A stretch of 50,175 nucleotides of DNA, taken from positions 1-50,175 of the forward strand of contig JFHB01000219.1 of NCBI GenBank assembly GCA_000729835.1, read 5' to 3'. Source of the DNA: Atkinsonella hypoxylon (taxonomy: Eukaryota; Ascomycota; Sordariomycetes; Hypocreales; Clavicipitaceae). The notes beneath the pieces are model-generated. The model was not told where the DNA came from, did not search any database, and saw only the letters and a list, made by a program, of their open reading frames with translations. This document shows, piece after piece, positions 22,679 to 35,566 of this stretch (position 1 is its first letter; each line of letters starts with the position of its first letter). The translations under genes were made by a program, and so were the position numbers.

Positions 22679-23000
22679 TGTAATGGACTGGCCTAGTAGC
22701 TGCTGCTAACTAGCGTCTATGATGAGAACTATAATTATAGAGAGGAAAGGGAAAGAGAGAAGGGACTAGAAGCCTCCCTATACCCCTGTACTATATATTT
22801 AGGGGTAGGTCTCTCCCCTTAGGAGCCCCTTTTAGTATATACTGTATAGCTAAGGTCCTTTCTCTAGGGCCTAGCAAAGTTTAGCTAACCTCTAGTTAAA
22901 TGTAGTCTGCTTCTATCCCTTTACCTATATAGATTACTGTCTCTCTTCTGCTATTCTCTCTCTACTAAAAGACTTAAGCCTAAGGCTTAAGTCTATAATA
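22679..23000 (-). repeat. 3' LTR of Gypsy-2
   Basis: 322 bp, forward-strand start TGTAATGGACTGGCC, end AGTCTATAATA. Reverse complement of the Gypsy-1 LTR with small indels. On the minus strand this is the downstream LTR. Confidence 0.94.
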
Positions 23001-23840
23001 TATCCTCCTTCTCCTTTTAGCCTTTATAACAATCTCCTTATTGCCTTTAGTAAGCGCTATAAATTGTAGTTAATTCCCTATTCCCTCCCCCTTTATATTT
23101 TCTCTATTGCCTACTTATAAAAAGTAAAGGTATAACGTCTATAATTAAGCGCTTTATTCTAGCTGTTCTATTGCTGCACTAACGCACTATTTATGCTTTA
23201 TATAGCGTTATAGAGCTAATATATAAATAGACTTCTACTCTACCTTCTCTCTTTAATTACTTATAGTACCTCTGCAACAGCTGTTCCTTGCTCTACTAGC
23301 TAGCCTATTAGTTACATTAAAATAGAACTATTACGCTCCCTTTACTTAAGTGTACTCTTCTAGGGTCTAAGGATACTCTACCTACCTCTATCTTATAAGC
23401 TTCTATCTGCAGCTAGTAATTATCTATTTAGTATAGAAGAGCTAATCCTTATATAGGTATAGGCTGTAACGCTAGTGTTGCTAGCGTATAAATTGCCTAT
23501 ACGCCTAGGTTCTCTATATCCTAAGCAATTATTACGTAATAATTTCTCTCTTTAACTAGAAGGCACCCCCTCTTTCTTATCTCTATTGCTGTTGCAAACA
23601 GTTGTTAGCTATATATAATCTATCTATATATAAGAGGTGTTGTTAAGGGTGTAAAGCGTAAACAGTTGTTGTTAGTGTTATTGCCTTAGCGCGCAATAAA
23701 CTAGCAGCTAGTAGAGCGTAAACAGTTGTTGTTATTGTTACTCTTTTAGTGCATAATAAACTAGTAGCTGCTTTTAATATAAAAATAAATAATTTCTTTT
23801 TTCTCTTTTTTATCTTTTCCTTCCTCCTTTATATCTTATT

Positions 23841-25325
23841 TTACCTCTATATTATAATTAAATAATTCTATTATAGTTTCCTAAAATTCCTTACTTTACT
23901 ATATAGCTACTGCTGCTCCTTTTAATGTAAAAGAACCTCTTTTTAATATATTTAAATAGAATTTATCTAACTGCTAGTAGCTTACTAATTAAAATCGTAA
24001 AATATTGTTTTATTAGCCTAGAGTACACTACCCCTTTACTTATATATAGCTTATCCCTTTACTAACTAAAAGTATATCTAGAACTTTAGCGGTTATATTG
24101 CTAGCGCTAGCGCTCTTACTGCTTCTTCTTCTATAGTGCTATTAGTTCCTTACTGCTGCTATATCTACAGTTTCCTTATATAAAGGGACTTAAACAATTT
24201 AAAGCTGTTTAATAGCAATATTCTTAAGAATATCTATATACTATACTATAATAACCTTTATAAGAAGGGCTTATATAACTGTTGTTTTAGCTAAGGGAGA
24301 GAATACTAACTATATATATAGAGGTATTAAGGTTGCATTTAGAATTCTAGTCTCTTTACTAAGTATCTTTACCTATAGCATTACTTTACTTAAATATAGA
24401 AACTTATTAACTAAGGTTTTACAGTTAAGTCTATATTAATTCTCTCTTATATAAGCTAGCCCTTCTACTATATAATTCTTATATATAAATTTTTAAATAT
24501 ATATAACTACTATAACTTTATTCTTAAGGATATACTTACTGCTAATTGCGCAGAAGAGAAGGTTGCACTCTCTTTTTCTCTTTACTATATAACTTAAACT
24601 AATAGTTCTTTTACGCCTACTCTCTCTCCCTTTACTAACTATAAAAGCACTATAGTCTCTATTATTCTAGAGAATAATAAGTTTAACCCTAATAAGTATA
24701 AGTATATCTTTATAGAAGTTAATAATAACTTCTTATCTCTCTCTATACCTACTGCTACTACTGCTGTTACTATACTTTTATCTTTACCTCTACCTATATC
24801 TATATCTTATTATATACTACTAACCTCTACTGCTGCTACCTCTTTACTGCTATATAAAGCCTCTTTACTACTATATATTGCCCCTTTACCCTTATAGAGT
24901 AACCTTAAGGCAATACACTAGAAATATATCTGCCTTTAGATAGAGCTTAAAAGCTTAAACTACTTATAATAGTAGCTGCTAGCTGTATTCTTAAAGTATA
25001 TAACTTTAACCTAGCTTACTGCCTCTTTTACCTTCTTCCCTTCTATCTTCTTTTCTTTAAGGACTACACTTTTACACTTAAGGCGCTAAGTTATTTAAGA
25101 TATTGCGTTCTTACCTATACTTATTAGTGTAGAACCTTAATCTAGAACGCTAGTTATATTCTTACTTACTTTAGCCTTTACACTATTTGCTAATGCTGTA
25201 ATTCTAGCTTCTACCTTTACACTACTTTAGGGACGCTATATAGCTTCTCTAGCTTCTATTCTAAGACTGCCTAGAGAGTAATAGAGTACCTTTTAGGTAA
25301 CTATACCTCTCTACTATAAGCACTA
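23841..25325 (-). pseudogene. ORF2 of Gypsy-2, counterpart of the Gypsy-1 extra ORF
   Basis: Collinear with 17640-19128 of Gypsy-1 on the opposite strand. It keeps a CAA codon (24546-24548) where Gypsy-1 has TAA, followed by 705 bases in frame to the terminal TAA at 23841-23843, exactly as in Gypsy-1. The upstream boundary is set by analogy and is approximate. Function unknown. The T-run at about 25387-25400 corresponds to the Gypsy-1 A17 tract. Confidence 0.42.
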
Positions 25326-25439
25326 ATGCCTCTTTACTACTTACTAAGAAATTTCTTTTGTTCTTACTATATTTTCTATATATATATTTTTTTTTTTTTA
25401 TAATAATTATATAGGCCTTTATAAAGAAGAGTTTATTTT

Positions 25440-26159
25440 CCTTTATTTTTAGTTAAAGATAACTAAGTTATTATTAAAGTCTATATAAAATTTTACTATA
25501 CCTCTACTAGGTCTATTATTAAATTAAGTGTCTCTTTACTATAACTTAAATTAATCTAATGCCTCTATATTAAGGAAGTTCTTTAGTAGCTTCTATATAG
25601 GTTAGATAAATTCTACCTACTTAATAAGCACTTAATAGTGTCTCTCTTAGCCTAAAGCGTTTTTAGTAGCTAGAATTTCCTTTACTTTATACTCCTTAAG
25701 GGATAGATTAGTATCTATTGTAGTTAGCTTAGAACTAAGCCTTAAGTTTACTAATTGCTAAGAAGGTAAGAGGTTTATTACTACTTACTTAATAAGATTA
25801 ATATAGAAAACTAGGTAAATTTCTAGTAGAATATTTAACTTTATAGTTAAAGGTGTTAGTATATCTATAACTATATACTTTACTATAACCTAATTAAGCT
25901 TCTAACTTAAGCAGTTTATTTTAATATAATAGAGCGTTAGCTAAACTAAGTCCTCTACCTTATACTGTTCTACTAGCTTATAGCTTCTATTTAACTACTC
26001 TTACTACCTTTACTAGGTAAAGTTAATTGCAGCTTAGGCAATATTTATGCCCTTCTGCAGCTGTTTAAGGAACACTAGAGCCTACCTCTTATATAAGACT
26101 TAGAACTCCCCTTTATCTATAAGTTTTTAGATAAAGTCTATATTATACCTATATATTGC
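25440..26159 (-). pseudogene. Gypsy-2 pol 3' segment: integrase C-terminus and chromodomain
   Basis: Minus-strand counterpart of Gypsy-1 16840-17560. The chromodomain lies at about 25720-25540 (reverse complement of the CTCCTTAAGGGATAG region encodes SLKEYKVKEI). The segment ends at the ATTGC target of Copia-A (26155-26159). The domain order and orientation continue directly into 34055 on the other side of Copia-A. Confidence 0.82.
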
Positions 26160-26852
26160 TGTTAAAAATAAGCTACCCTGTATAGCCTATTTTTATGCCT
26201 ACTAGTTGCTCTATCACGTGACCCTCATTAGGTCTTGTTACGTTGATTTTTAGTAGAGATATCGCTGTTACTAGATGCAAAACATCTAGAATCGACTAAG
26301 GCAAAGTTGCCTAACCTATAGTTAACTTTAACAGCGATTTTCTCTACAACTAGTAATAGTAGAAATTTAAGAAGTATACTATTTAAAAGCTAAGAATTAG
26401 GGCTTTCTAATAATATAATTGTTAAATAGAGTTGCTTATAAGGGTTGCTTGTTATTAGTGGAATTTATTAAATTGTGCACATAGGTGTCTCGTTTATATA
26501 GCTGTAAGTCGATTTTTTTGTTTTTATATAGTAAATCTTTTTGCAGAAATTATAAAGTAGCCTATAAGCCCCTTCTAGTAACTACAGCCCGCTAATATAG
26601 TTAGTAGGTCTATAAGGGACTAGAAAGATTTAAGATCCTACCCTTACTGTTCGTTATAGCGCTCTTAATATAAAGATACCACTATTACAGTTATCTATTG
26701 CCTCTACGTAATCTATACTATACACTACAGCTTGATTTAGGCCGCTGCTGCTTCCACTACGTAATAATTGCTAGGAGCAATTACAGGTGCTAAATCTAAG
26801 AGACCACTACCCTCTTAGATATCTAGTCCTGTAATCCCTATTATTTTCAATA
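26160..26852 (+). repeat. 5' LTR of Copia-A
   Basis: 693 bp, TGTTAAAAATAA to TTATTTTCAATA. The ends are inverted repeats once the expected C-to-T/G-to-A changes are allowed (TGTTGAAAATAA). Four other full copies and one truncated copy of this LTR lie in the window. It contains a foldable inverted-repeat segment at 26254-26346. Confidence 0.95.
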
Positions 26853-26869
26853 GGTTATAAGCCCGGAAG
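26853..26869 (+). other. Primer-binding site of Copia-A, half-tRNA(iMet) type
   Basis: GGTTATAAGCCCGGAAG begins directly after the LTR. Apart from one G-to-A change it is complementary to the anticodon stem-loop of initiator Met tRNA (GGGCTCATAACC). This is the half-tRNA priming known from Drosophila copia and yeast Ty5. Confidence 0.75.
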
Positions 26870-27808
26870 ACCTATCTACAAGCTGTTAGCCCACTGAAAT
26901 CTACTATTGTGTACTGTATTACCCACTAGAAGCTATATTAAGACCTACGCTAGCAGCTATTGCTGCTATTAGTAGCTTGCTGGAAGCTATTAATACCTAC
27001 TGCACATATATCGCTAGCCACTATACTAGTGTTTTCATTCTGCCCACCCTGTGCCTCCTGCACTCTATGCACCCTATATATATACATTTTTAAAGCTATT
27101 CTTAATAGCTAGGTTTTATTGTTGCGCAACATTAAAATATATACATCTATATACATTACATTTGCACTGTAAATCATTTTATTAGGCACTGCCTAATTAA
27201 TTATTTCCATTAAGAAATAAGCTTAGCGCTGCACTGCATTGCTTATTGTTGTGCTGTTATCTTGTATATTGTGCACCCTATGCACCTCTGTTAGTAGCTA
27301 TACTACAATTTGTAGTGCACGCCTAACAGCTCTTGTTGCAGATATTCCTGTGTTTTTAGTTGCAGAATTAATTTGTGTAGTAATCCCACTAGTTAGGATT
27401 TTAAAGTAGGAATTAGCTAGATATCCCTAAATTAGCTGTACTTAGGTCTCCACTAATTTATTAGAACCTAATTAGAGAAGAATCTCCTGAATTTTTTGGC
27501 TAAAAATAGCTAGGACCTGTGTTTTATGCCCCTTACGACCGCTTATTAATCTAGTCTGCTATACAAATTGTATGTGCATATAGATCGCGATATAATGCAG
27601 CCTTAGAGCCCGTTATACCTATTACGAAAGAAATCGGAGAAAAATCTCAGTATAATTTCTAAAGATATAGGGCACTTCTAGGCCTATAATAGAGCAATCT
27701 ATTAATATCTATAAGAGGTTATTACCTGTTATTTACTACTTTTTCCACTGTAATTTAGGCTATAATTAGCTATAAAGAGCGTTAAATTAGCTATTAAAAT
27801 CCTTAAAA
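26870..27808 (+). other. Copia-A 5' leader
   Basis: About 940 bases between primer site and the first Gag ATG without a convincing ORF. Much of it (27000-27340, 27480-27620) retains CpA/TpG-rich stretches and short repeats of GCACCCTATGCACC type. It is shared with Copia-B (41045-41948), so it is a genuine long untranslated leader. Confidence 0.65.
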
Positions 27809-30800
27809 ATGGCACCAAAAGGAACAGGTAAGGGAAAGAGCACAAGCCCTAAACGGGGTAGTGGTTCTAGTACACTAGCTACAGCTGCTGCTACTAGCTT
27901 TCCTGGTCCAGCAAGGTCCCCCCCTTAGCTAGTAGATTCCTCTTCTAATGAAGAAGATTATACAGCTAAGAAGGCTCTAAAAGAAGCTAGATTAGCTTCT
28001 AAAAGAGTAGTGTAAGTCTATAATGTTTAAGCTAATCTAAAAGCTCAAATAGATAAGCAACAAAAGACCCTAAATAGATTTATTAGGCATAGTGAAGCAA
28101 AATAAAGCCAAAATAAAGGTAATATAGCTAATTTACTAAGTAAATTAGATACTATAATTACATCTATAGGTAATCTCTCTATAGGGTCTCCCTCTAAGGT
28201 AGTAGATCCTATTACTTCTAAAAGAGCTTCTAAAGTCTCTTTTAAAGCCCCTAAACCTTTTAGTTTCTCTAATAGTGCTACTTTTCTGCCTACTTTTAAT
28301 AAAGGCACTATAAAAGAGTTAAATAAGAAGGTCCACTTAATTCTAGAGGCTGCTAAGCTAAAAGGCCCTAAAAATTTTAAATAGTAGAAGCAAGCTTTAA
28401 CTATTTAATTTAAAGCACTAGGATTCCCTTAATTTATTAATAATCCTAGTATAGCTAGTATATTAGTAGATTTAGAGCAAGCTATTATCCTTATAATTAT
28501 AAGAGATAGTTGCCAATCTGGACCTTAAGCTGCTATAAGCTAGTATAAGTCCCCTGTAGATGCCTATAACGTTCTAGTTAGGCAGTATTTATAGAGTGCT
28601 GAAATACAACGTAGTAGACTATATACTAGTTATTATAACTTATCGTTTTCGAACTATAAGGGATCTTTAGAGGCCTTTAATGCTGAATTTAATAATTTAC
28701 TAGCTAGACTACAGCTCTATAGTGTAGCTATCAATCCTATCGACTAGGTAAATTATTATATTAATGCTTTAAAGAAGACCTTCTCTAGCTGGGCTGAAAG
28801 GCAGCGATATTCTATTAAAGCTACTAGAGCACAAGGTCTATCTGTAAAAATGCTAAATTTACAGTTCCTTATAGCTAATTTATTGGAAGAACAAAGAGAT
28901 AAAAGCTCCTCTATATCTAAAGCTCTTAGTTATAAAGCTTCTAACTCTAATAGTTCTAATAATAATAATAAAGCTAACTAAGGAAAGAATCCTCCTAATC
29001 AGAAGAAGAATTCCAATTCTAATTCTAATAATTCTAATGCCTCTAAAGATACAGATAAAGCCTCTAAGAATAAGAAGAAGTAGAAGGGCCGAAGAAGAAG
29101 TAACAAAAATTCTAGGAATAAGGATAGAGAAGCTGCTTTTGCTATAGGTTGTTATAACCTATCCACTAGCAACCAGGATACTATAGATTCTAATAGTGAA
29201 TCTAGCAGTTCTAGTAGTGATGATTCTTACAATTTAGATACAGAATCCACTACTAGTGATACTAGTACTACTAGTAATAATACCCCTTCTTTTAACTATT
29301 CCAATAGAATAATTAAAAACTCCTTACTATACAATACAGGTTCTACCTGTTATATAGTTAACAATAAGGCATTTTTTAGGACTTTTAAGCCTATAAAAAA
29401 GGGTAAAACCGCGCCTATTGCTACTAGAGGAGGTTCTATTTATCCTAAAGAACAGGGAACTGCTGTATTCTAGGTACTAGTTAGTACAAATCCAGCTAAA
29501 TATAGGCCTTTAGCTCTAAAGGATGCTCTGTATTGCCTAGGTTTAGATACCAACCTAATTAGTAGTCTAAAGCACTATTTAATAGGGGGCACTCTCCTTA
29601 GAAATTAGCTATTTCTAGCTAATAGAAGCTGCTATAGGCTTCTAAATCCCAAAAAGCATAGTTTCTTTCTACAGCTTAAGGGGCAAGAGACTCCTAGAGT
29701 GTGTAAAAACCACGTAAATCTCTCTTATATAGGATTTACTAGCAATAGTTATAATGGCGGTTATAATGCTAGTTATCCTATAGAGGTTTAAATCCCTTAA
29801 CAGCCTAGTTTTAATCCTGAGGAATATAGCTGTATCGAGGAATTATCTGATTTTAAAGAAGAAGATAATACTAATAACGATGTTATAGAGCTATTAGCCC
29901 TAGTTCCTAAACGGGCTCCTAGTTAGATTCCTTCTAATAACGGGGATTTAGAAGGTCTAAATCCTAAGTTGCTAGATATTAGAGGAAGTAGCTGTCTAGA
30001 TCCCTTAAACGAGGCCTGTAGTTCTTAAGAGATCTAGCAAGATAGAGAGCAACAGGAAGCTAGCTCTAATGATAATTCTAGTAGTAATTCTCCTACTACT
30101 GCTTCTTCTTCCTATAAGAAGCTACTAGAATTAGCTGCTACTTAGCACGTTAGATTAGGGCATATAGGACTCCCTTTACTAAAGAAAACTGCTTCTATTA
30201 CTAAAGGTATTCCTGATTTTACAAAAATCAAGGAAAAGGATTTTAACTGCCTAGCTTACAATTAAGCTAAAGCTGTTAGAAGACCTAGTAAGTATGCTAT
30301 TCCTAACCCCCCTAGATATTTAGATATTATAGAGGGAGATACCGTTAAGATAGAGCCTATACTGCATAATAAAAGGCCTTTAGTTCTTTTTCTAATTAAT
30401 AGAAAATTACAGTATAAGTAGTCTTTTAATCTAGCTAATAAAGAGGGTTCTACTGTCTATAGCTGTATTAAAGGCTTCTTTAAGGAGTTAAAGAACCAGT
30501 ATAACTGCTACCCTAAACACCTTTATTTTAATAGTAGTACAGAAATTAATACTAGGTTGCAAGCTTAGCTATCTTCTAAGGGTATTTACTTTAGCACCTC
30601 TTGCCCCTATATTTATAAACAGAATAGGCTAATAGAGAGAGCTATAAGAGTACTTCTAGACCGTTTGCGTGCTACCCTACAGTAGTTACAATTACCTCTA
30701 TATCTATAGTCTTATATCCTTCCTGCTATAGTGAATTTAGTTAATACTACTGCGAATAGTACTAAACTACTAAGTTCTAGACAGCTATATCTAGCTAATT

Positions 30801-33100
30801 TAGAGCCTTCTAAGACCTATAAGCTTGATTTTACTAAAATAAGGGCTATAGGCTCCTATTGCGAAGTTCTAATTCCTTTAGAACAACGATCTAGGTTGCA
30901 GAAGCTAGCTAAAAGAACTATTCCTAGTAGACTTTTAGCTACGCTAGGTTCTAATGTATATCTAATATACATCCCCTCTAAACGAGCTGTTATAAAGACT
31001 AGCTTCGTTAAAATTATAGAAGGAATAGGTTCTATTTTATAGGGCATCCCTAAGGTTCCTATTGGTTCTATAGTGGATAATCCTTTAGAGGGAGAAATCG
31101 ATAATAAGCAGCAATTAGTGGATAATTATACTCCTAAGTATCCTTATCCTAGTTATCTAGATGTGCTAAATTATCCACTAGAACCTGTAGAAAATCAAGC
31201 TCTTCTACCAAGCAACTCTATAGAAGCTGTAGAGGCCCCTAAAGCCCCTATATCTATAGAAGCCCCTCAGGCTAATATAGAACCTATAGAAGCTGAAGCT
31301 AAATCTATTGATGCTGATGCTATAGATTTAGATGGAGATATATTTTCCTTAATCAAGGATCTATGCTTTAAGGCAAGGACTAAAGCAGCTATTACTTCTA
31401 ATAGTAATAAGGATGAACTTCCTAACACGTAGAAGCAAGCCCTAAAAAGCTCTGCTAAGCAGCATTAGATAGAAGCTACCTATAGTGAATTTAAGCAGCT
31501 ATTAGCTGCTAGAACCTTTAAATTTATAGGGAAAGACTAAGTACCTAAGGGCTAAAGAGTTCTAAAGAATAGGCTTGTTTATAGGCTTAAAAAGGATAAA
31601 GAAAATAATCCTATTAAATATAAGGCCCGCCTTATTGCTAAGGGATTTATGCAAATAGAAGGTTAAGACTATCTAGAGACCTTTGCTGCAACTAGTATTC
31701 CTCTAAGCTAGCGTATATTATTAGCTCTTGCAGCTTTTAATAACTAGGAAGTCGAGTAAATCGATTTTATAGGAGCGTTTTTAAATAGCAAGCTAAAAGA
31801 AGCTATTTATATAGAAATCCTAGATAGATTCGTTGAATTTGCAGAGCAAGCATCGCTATCAGTAGCTAAGCTACTAAAAAGCTGTAATTACAAGCCCTCT
31901 AAAGAGCAAGTAATTAAGCTAGAAAAATCCCTCTATAGTCTAAAGTAAAGTCCTAGAGAATAGCAACAAATTCTAATAGAATTACTTTAAAAGCATAGAT
32001 TTAAACCTCTTATATCAGACCTAGCAGTCTTTTATAACCCAGCTACATCTATATATATTGCTACTTACGTAGATAACTGTCTTCTAATTGGTCTAAATCT
32101 AAGCTATATCAACAAGCTAAAGAAGCTATTACATAAAGCTTATCCAATAGAAGATAGAGGACCAGCAGAATTCTTTCTAGGTGTACAAATCACCCGTAAT
32201 AGGTCTAAAAGGTCTATTAAAATCCACTAATCTTAATATATCCTTAAAGCCCTAGAAAGATTCAAAATGCTAAATGCTAAGCCGGCTTCTATCCCTATAC
32301 AGCCGGGGATTCTAAAGCAACTAGTTACAAAACCCCTCTTAAAATCCAATCATAAGCTTTATTAGAGCATAATAGGCACTATAATGTACCTTATGTTGCT
32401 AACTAGGGCTGATATTGCTTTTTCCGTTCAGTAGCTATCAACCTTCCTAGCTAAGCCCTATATAGAGCACCTAAACGCCTTTAAGCACCTCCTAAGGTAC
32501 TTAAGTGGTACTAGAAGCTTTACTATCACTTATAAGCGATCTAGTCCACACCCTTTAGCAGGGTCTTCCTCTAAAAAGTCTTCTAAAGCCTCTAATAGTT
32601 CTATTAGTTGTAAAGAAGTACTTAAGACCCTTCTTATTTATTGCAATAGCGATTTTGCTGGTGATAAAGTCTCTTCTAAATTAACCTATGCTTATCTATA
32701 TAAGCTAGCTGGTGGACCTATTAGCTGGAAATCGAAAAAAGCTAGTACTATTGCTCTTTCCACTTTAGAAGCAGAATCTAATGCATTATCTAAAGCTATT
32801 AGGGAATTAGAGTGGCTCTACAGCCTTTTTAAGGAGATAAAGCTACCTTTAACCCCTCCTATTCCTATTAGGTGTAATAATTAAGGTGCTATAGTTACTG
32901 CTTACAACCTAACGTTGTATAGTAGAACTAAGCACACCCTTTTAAAGTTTAACTACATTAGGGAAAAGATTCGTAAAGGTATAGCTAAGGTTAGTTATAT
33001 TAATACAAATCAGATGCTAGCAGATAGCCTAACTAAGCCTCTTGCTATTTAAAAGCATCAATAATTCATTAAGTTACTAGAGCTTTCTAGCTAGCTTATA
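27809..33100 (+). pseudogene. Copia-A Gag-Pol polyprotein
   Basis: ATG at 27809 follows the leader and opens MAPKGTGKGKSTSP, the same start as Copia-B. Gag: basic N-terminus, UBN2-like helical part, then an Asn/Ser/Lys low-complexity linker (about 28900-29110). The protease motif at about 29333 reads LLYNTGSTCYIV (catalytic Asp to Asn). Integrase: HVRLGHIG with a degraded CxxC (30146-30260), core D position FNSSTEIN (Asp to Asn, about 30535) and IERAIRVL retaining Glu (about 30640). Reverse transcriptase about 31600-32130 has KARLIAKGFMQIEGQDYLETF and YVDNCLLIG at the YVDD site (32066). RNase H about 32640-33080 has NSDFAGD, GGPISWKSKKAS and ALSTLEAESNAL. It ends with MLADSLTKPL near 33050. 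Tens of in-frame TAG/TAA; two stretches remain open (30731-31042, 31073-31432). Inactive. Confidence 0.92.
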
Positions 33101-33356
33101 AAAGCAACAAAAACACTTAAAAAATCGAAAAGTAACGAAAAACAGTTAAAAATCGAAAAACAACAAAAACAATTAACAACAACTAGTTATATTCAACTAT
33201 AACTACCCTGGAATTGCTAGAATTAGTTATGTTATTAGTTATATTATTTAGTCCTGTTATTAGTACTGTATTTCGTTAGTTGATTCTAACTTAGATATCC
33301 TTTAAAGGAGCTAAGTTGCTTATAGAACTAGTTACTTCTTACATTTCTAGAGGGAG
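33101..33356 (+). other. Copia-A 3' untranslated region and polypurine tract
   Basis: Contains repeated AAAAATCGAAAAA-like units (33110-33180) and ends with the purine run AGAGGGAG (33349-33356) immediately before the 3' LTR, the usual plus-strand primer. The same layout appears in Copia-B (35567-35820). Confidence 0.75.
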
Positions 33357-34049
33357 TGTTAAAAATAAGCTACTCTGTATAGCCTATTTTTATACCTACT
33401 AGTTACTCTATTACGTAACCCTTATTAGGTCTTGTTACATTGATTTTTAGTAGAGATATTGCTGTTACTAGATGTAAAACATCTAGAATCGACTAAGGCA
33501 AAGTTGCCTAACCTATAGTTAACTTTAACAGCGATTTTCTCTACAACTAGTAATAGTAGAAATTTAAGAAGTATACTATTTAAAAGCTAAGAATTAGGGC
33601 TTTCTAATAATATAATTGTTAAATAGAGTTGCTTATAAGGGTTGCTTATTATTAGTGGAATTTATTAAATTGTGCACATAGGCGTCTCGTTTGTATAGCT
33701 GTAAGTTAATTTTTTTATTTTTATATAGTAAATCTTTTTGCGGAAATTATAAAGTAGCCTATAAGCCCCTTCTAGCGACTACAGCCTACCGATATAGTTA
33801 GTAGGTCTATAAGGGACTGGAAAGATTTAAGATCCTACCCTTACTGTTTGTTACAGCGCTCTTAATATAAAGATACCACTATTACAGTTATCTATTGCCT
33901 CTACGTAATCTATACTATACACTACAGCTTGATTTAGGCCGCTGCTGCTTCTACTACGTGATAATTGCTAGGAGCAATTACAGGTGCTAAATCTAAGAGA
34001 CCACTACCCTCTTAGATATCTAGTTCTGTAATCCCTATTATTTTCAATA
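33357..34049 (+). repeat. 3' LTR of Copia-A
   Basis: 693 bp, same length as the 5' LTR and closely similar; the differences seen are mainly transitions (for example CACGTGACC versus TACGTAACC). Followed by ATTGC. Confidence 0.95.
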
Positions 34050-34054
34050 ATTGC

Positions 34055-34869
34055 TTAGTTTAGACTTATACTAGTTACTAAGGAATTCCTATTGTTAATA
34101 GCTAGCTAATATATAGGGAGATATTTAAGCTAGTTAAACTGCAAAAAGGCAACTGTAACCTATAGGATTACTTACACTTCCTAATTAACTCTCTCTATTC
34201 TGCTGTCTATCTATAGGTAATAGAATATAAATAGTAATTGTTTAATTCTAATAAGGCAATAGAGAGTAGTCTAAAAGGTGCTTAACTAATCTAAACTATA
34301 GTTAGAGATAATTTGTTTTAGGAATCTATAAAACTACTACTAATAATACTTAAACTGCTAAGTATATTTCTCTGCCTCTATAGAGGTTATTGCCTTTAAC
34401 TGTATATACTTTAAGAGTTAATTAGTAATAACTATTAAGTAAGAGAGCGCAGCCTAGTTTAGCGCTAGTAAATCTATTATAAAATCTATAGAGATCTATA
34501 ACTAATACCTATCTAGCGCTAAGATAGGTTATAAGAGGCCTTACTACAACCTCCTACTTTTCTAGCTACTGTAATAGTAGCAGTTTTAAATGTACTAAGC
34601 AATATCTTAGGACAGCCTATCTTAGTAATAGTTGCATATTAATGCCTAAAACGTAGTATTTTGTCCTAGGTGGCCTAACATTAGCAACTTATATATTCTA
34701 TATATTAGTATAGTAGTTAATAGCTTATACTTAGGGACCTAGAGGCAGCTCTAGTAGACTAGCGCCCCTTATGCGTTAAGGGTGCAGTCTGCAATCCGTT
34801 CTTATGTTTTTGCCTCTAATAGGAACCTCCTCTCCCCCTTCTGGACTGCGTTTAACCTTATTAGGTATA
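34055..34869 (-). pseudogene. Gypsy-2 pol middle segment: integrase zinc region and core
   Basis: Minus-strand counterpart of Gypsy-1 16020-16835, between Copia-A and Copia-B. It carries the integrase HHCC part (near 34600-34720) and catalytic core (near 34060-34530). It ends at the CTAGG target of Copia-B (34870-34874). Only about 815 bp separate the two Copia insertion points. Confidence 0.85.
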
Positions 34870-34874
34870 CTAGG

Positions 34875-35566
34875 TATTGAAAATAATAGGGATTACAGGA
34901 CTAGATATCTAAGAGGGTAGTGGTCTCTTAGATTTAGCACCTGTAATTGCTCCTAGCAATTATCACGTAGTAGAAGCAGCAGCGGCCTAAATTAAGCTGT
35001 AGTGTATAGTATAGATTACGTAGAGGCAATAGATAACTGTAATAGTAGTATCTTTATATTAAGAGCGCTGTAACAAATAGTAAGGGTAGGATCTTAAATC
35101 TTTCTAGTCCCTTATAGACCTACTAACTATATCGGCAGGCTGTAGTTGCTAGAAGGGGCTTATAGGCTACTTTATAATTCCTGCAAAAAGATTTACTATA
35201 TAAAAACAAAAAAATTAACTTACAGCTATACAAACGAGACACCTACGTGCACAATTTAATAAATTCCACTAATAACAAGCAACCCTTATAAGCAACTCTA
35301 TTTAATAATTATACTATTAAATAGCCTTAATTCTTAGCTTTTAAATAGTATACTTCTTGAATTTCTACTATTGCTAGTTGTAGAGAAAATCGCCGTTAAA
35401 GCTAACTATAGGTTAGGCAACTTTGCCTTAGTTAAATCTAGATGTTTGCATCTAGTAACAACGATATCTCTACTAAAAATCAACGTAATAAGACCTAATA
35501 AGGGTTACGTAATAGAGCAACTAGTAGGCATAAAAATAGGCTATATAGGGTAGCTTATTTTTAACA
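34875..35566 (-). repeat. 3' LTR of Copia-B
   Basis: 692 bp, forward-strand TATTGAAAATAA to TTATTTTTAACA, that is, the reverse complement of the A-type LTR. The polypurine tract (CTCCCTCT on the forward strand, 35567-35574) adjoins its right end. Confidence 0.95.

Larger units (their letters stand above)
26160..34049 (+). mobile_element. Copia-A, full-length Ty1/Copia element nested in Gypsy-2
   Basis: 7890 bp with two 693-bp LTRs, a tRNA-half primer site, a polypurine tract and one Gag-Pol frame. Perfect target duplication ATTGC (26155-26159 and 34050-34054); joining the flanks restores the Gypsy-1-like sequence at that point. It is less mutated than its host: longer open stretches, more surviving CpA/TpG and a recognisable ATG. 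That fits a younger insertion. Confidence 0.96.

Noticed and set aside
26853..26869. Fragment of a tRNA gene
   Set aside because: Only the anticodon-arm complement is present, directly after an LTR, in both elements; it is a primer-binding site.
28045..28308. 87-codon open stretch on the minus strand, and its counterpart at 40542-40742 (plus)
   Set aside because: Antisense to the Gag part of Copia-A and Copia-B; it exists twice only because the elements do.
30856..31047. 63-codon minus-strand stretch, and its counterpart at 37815-38006 (plus)
   Set aside because: Shadows of the Copia integrase coding strand in both elements.
35371..35553. 60-codon plus-strand open stretch
   Set aside because: Entirely inside the Copia-B 3' LTR, opposite to the element's transcription, in the region with inverted repeats.
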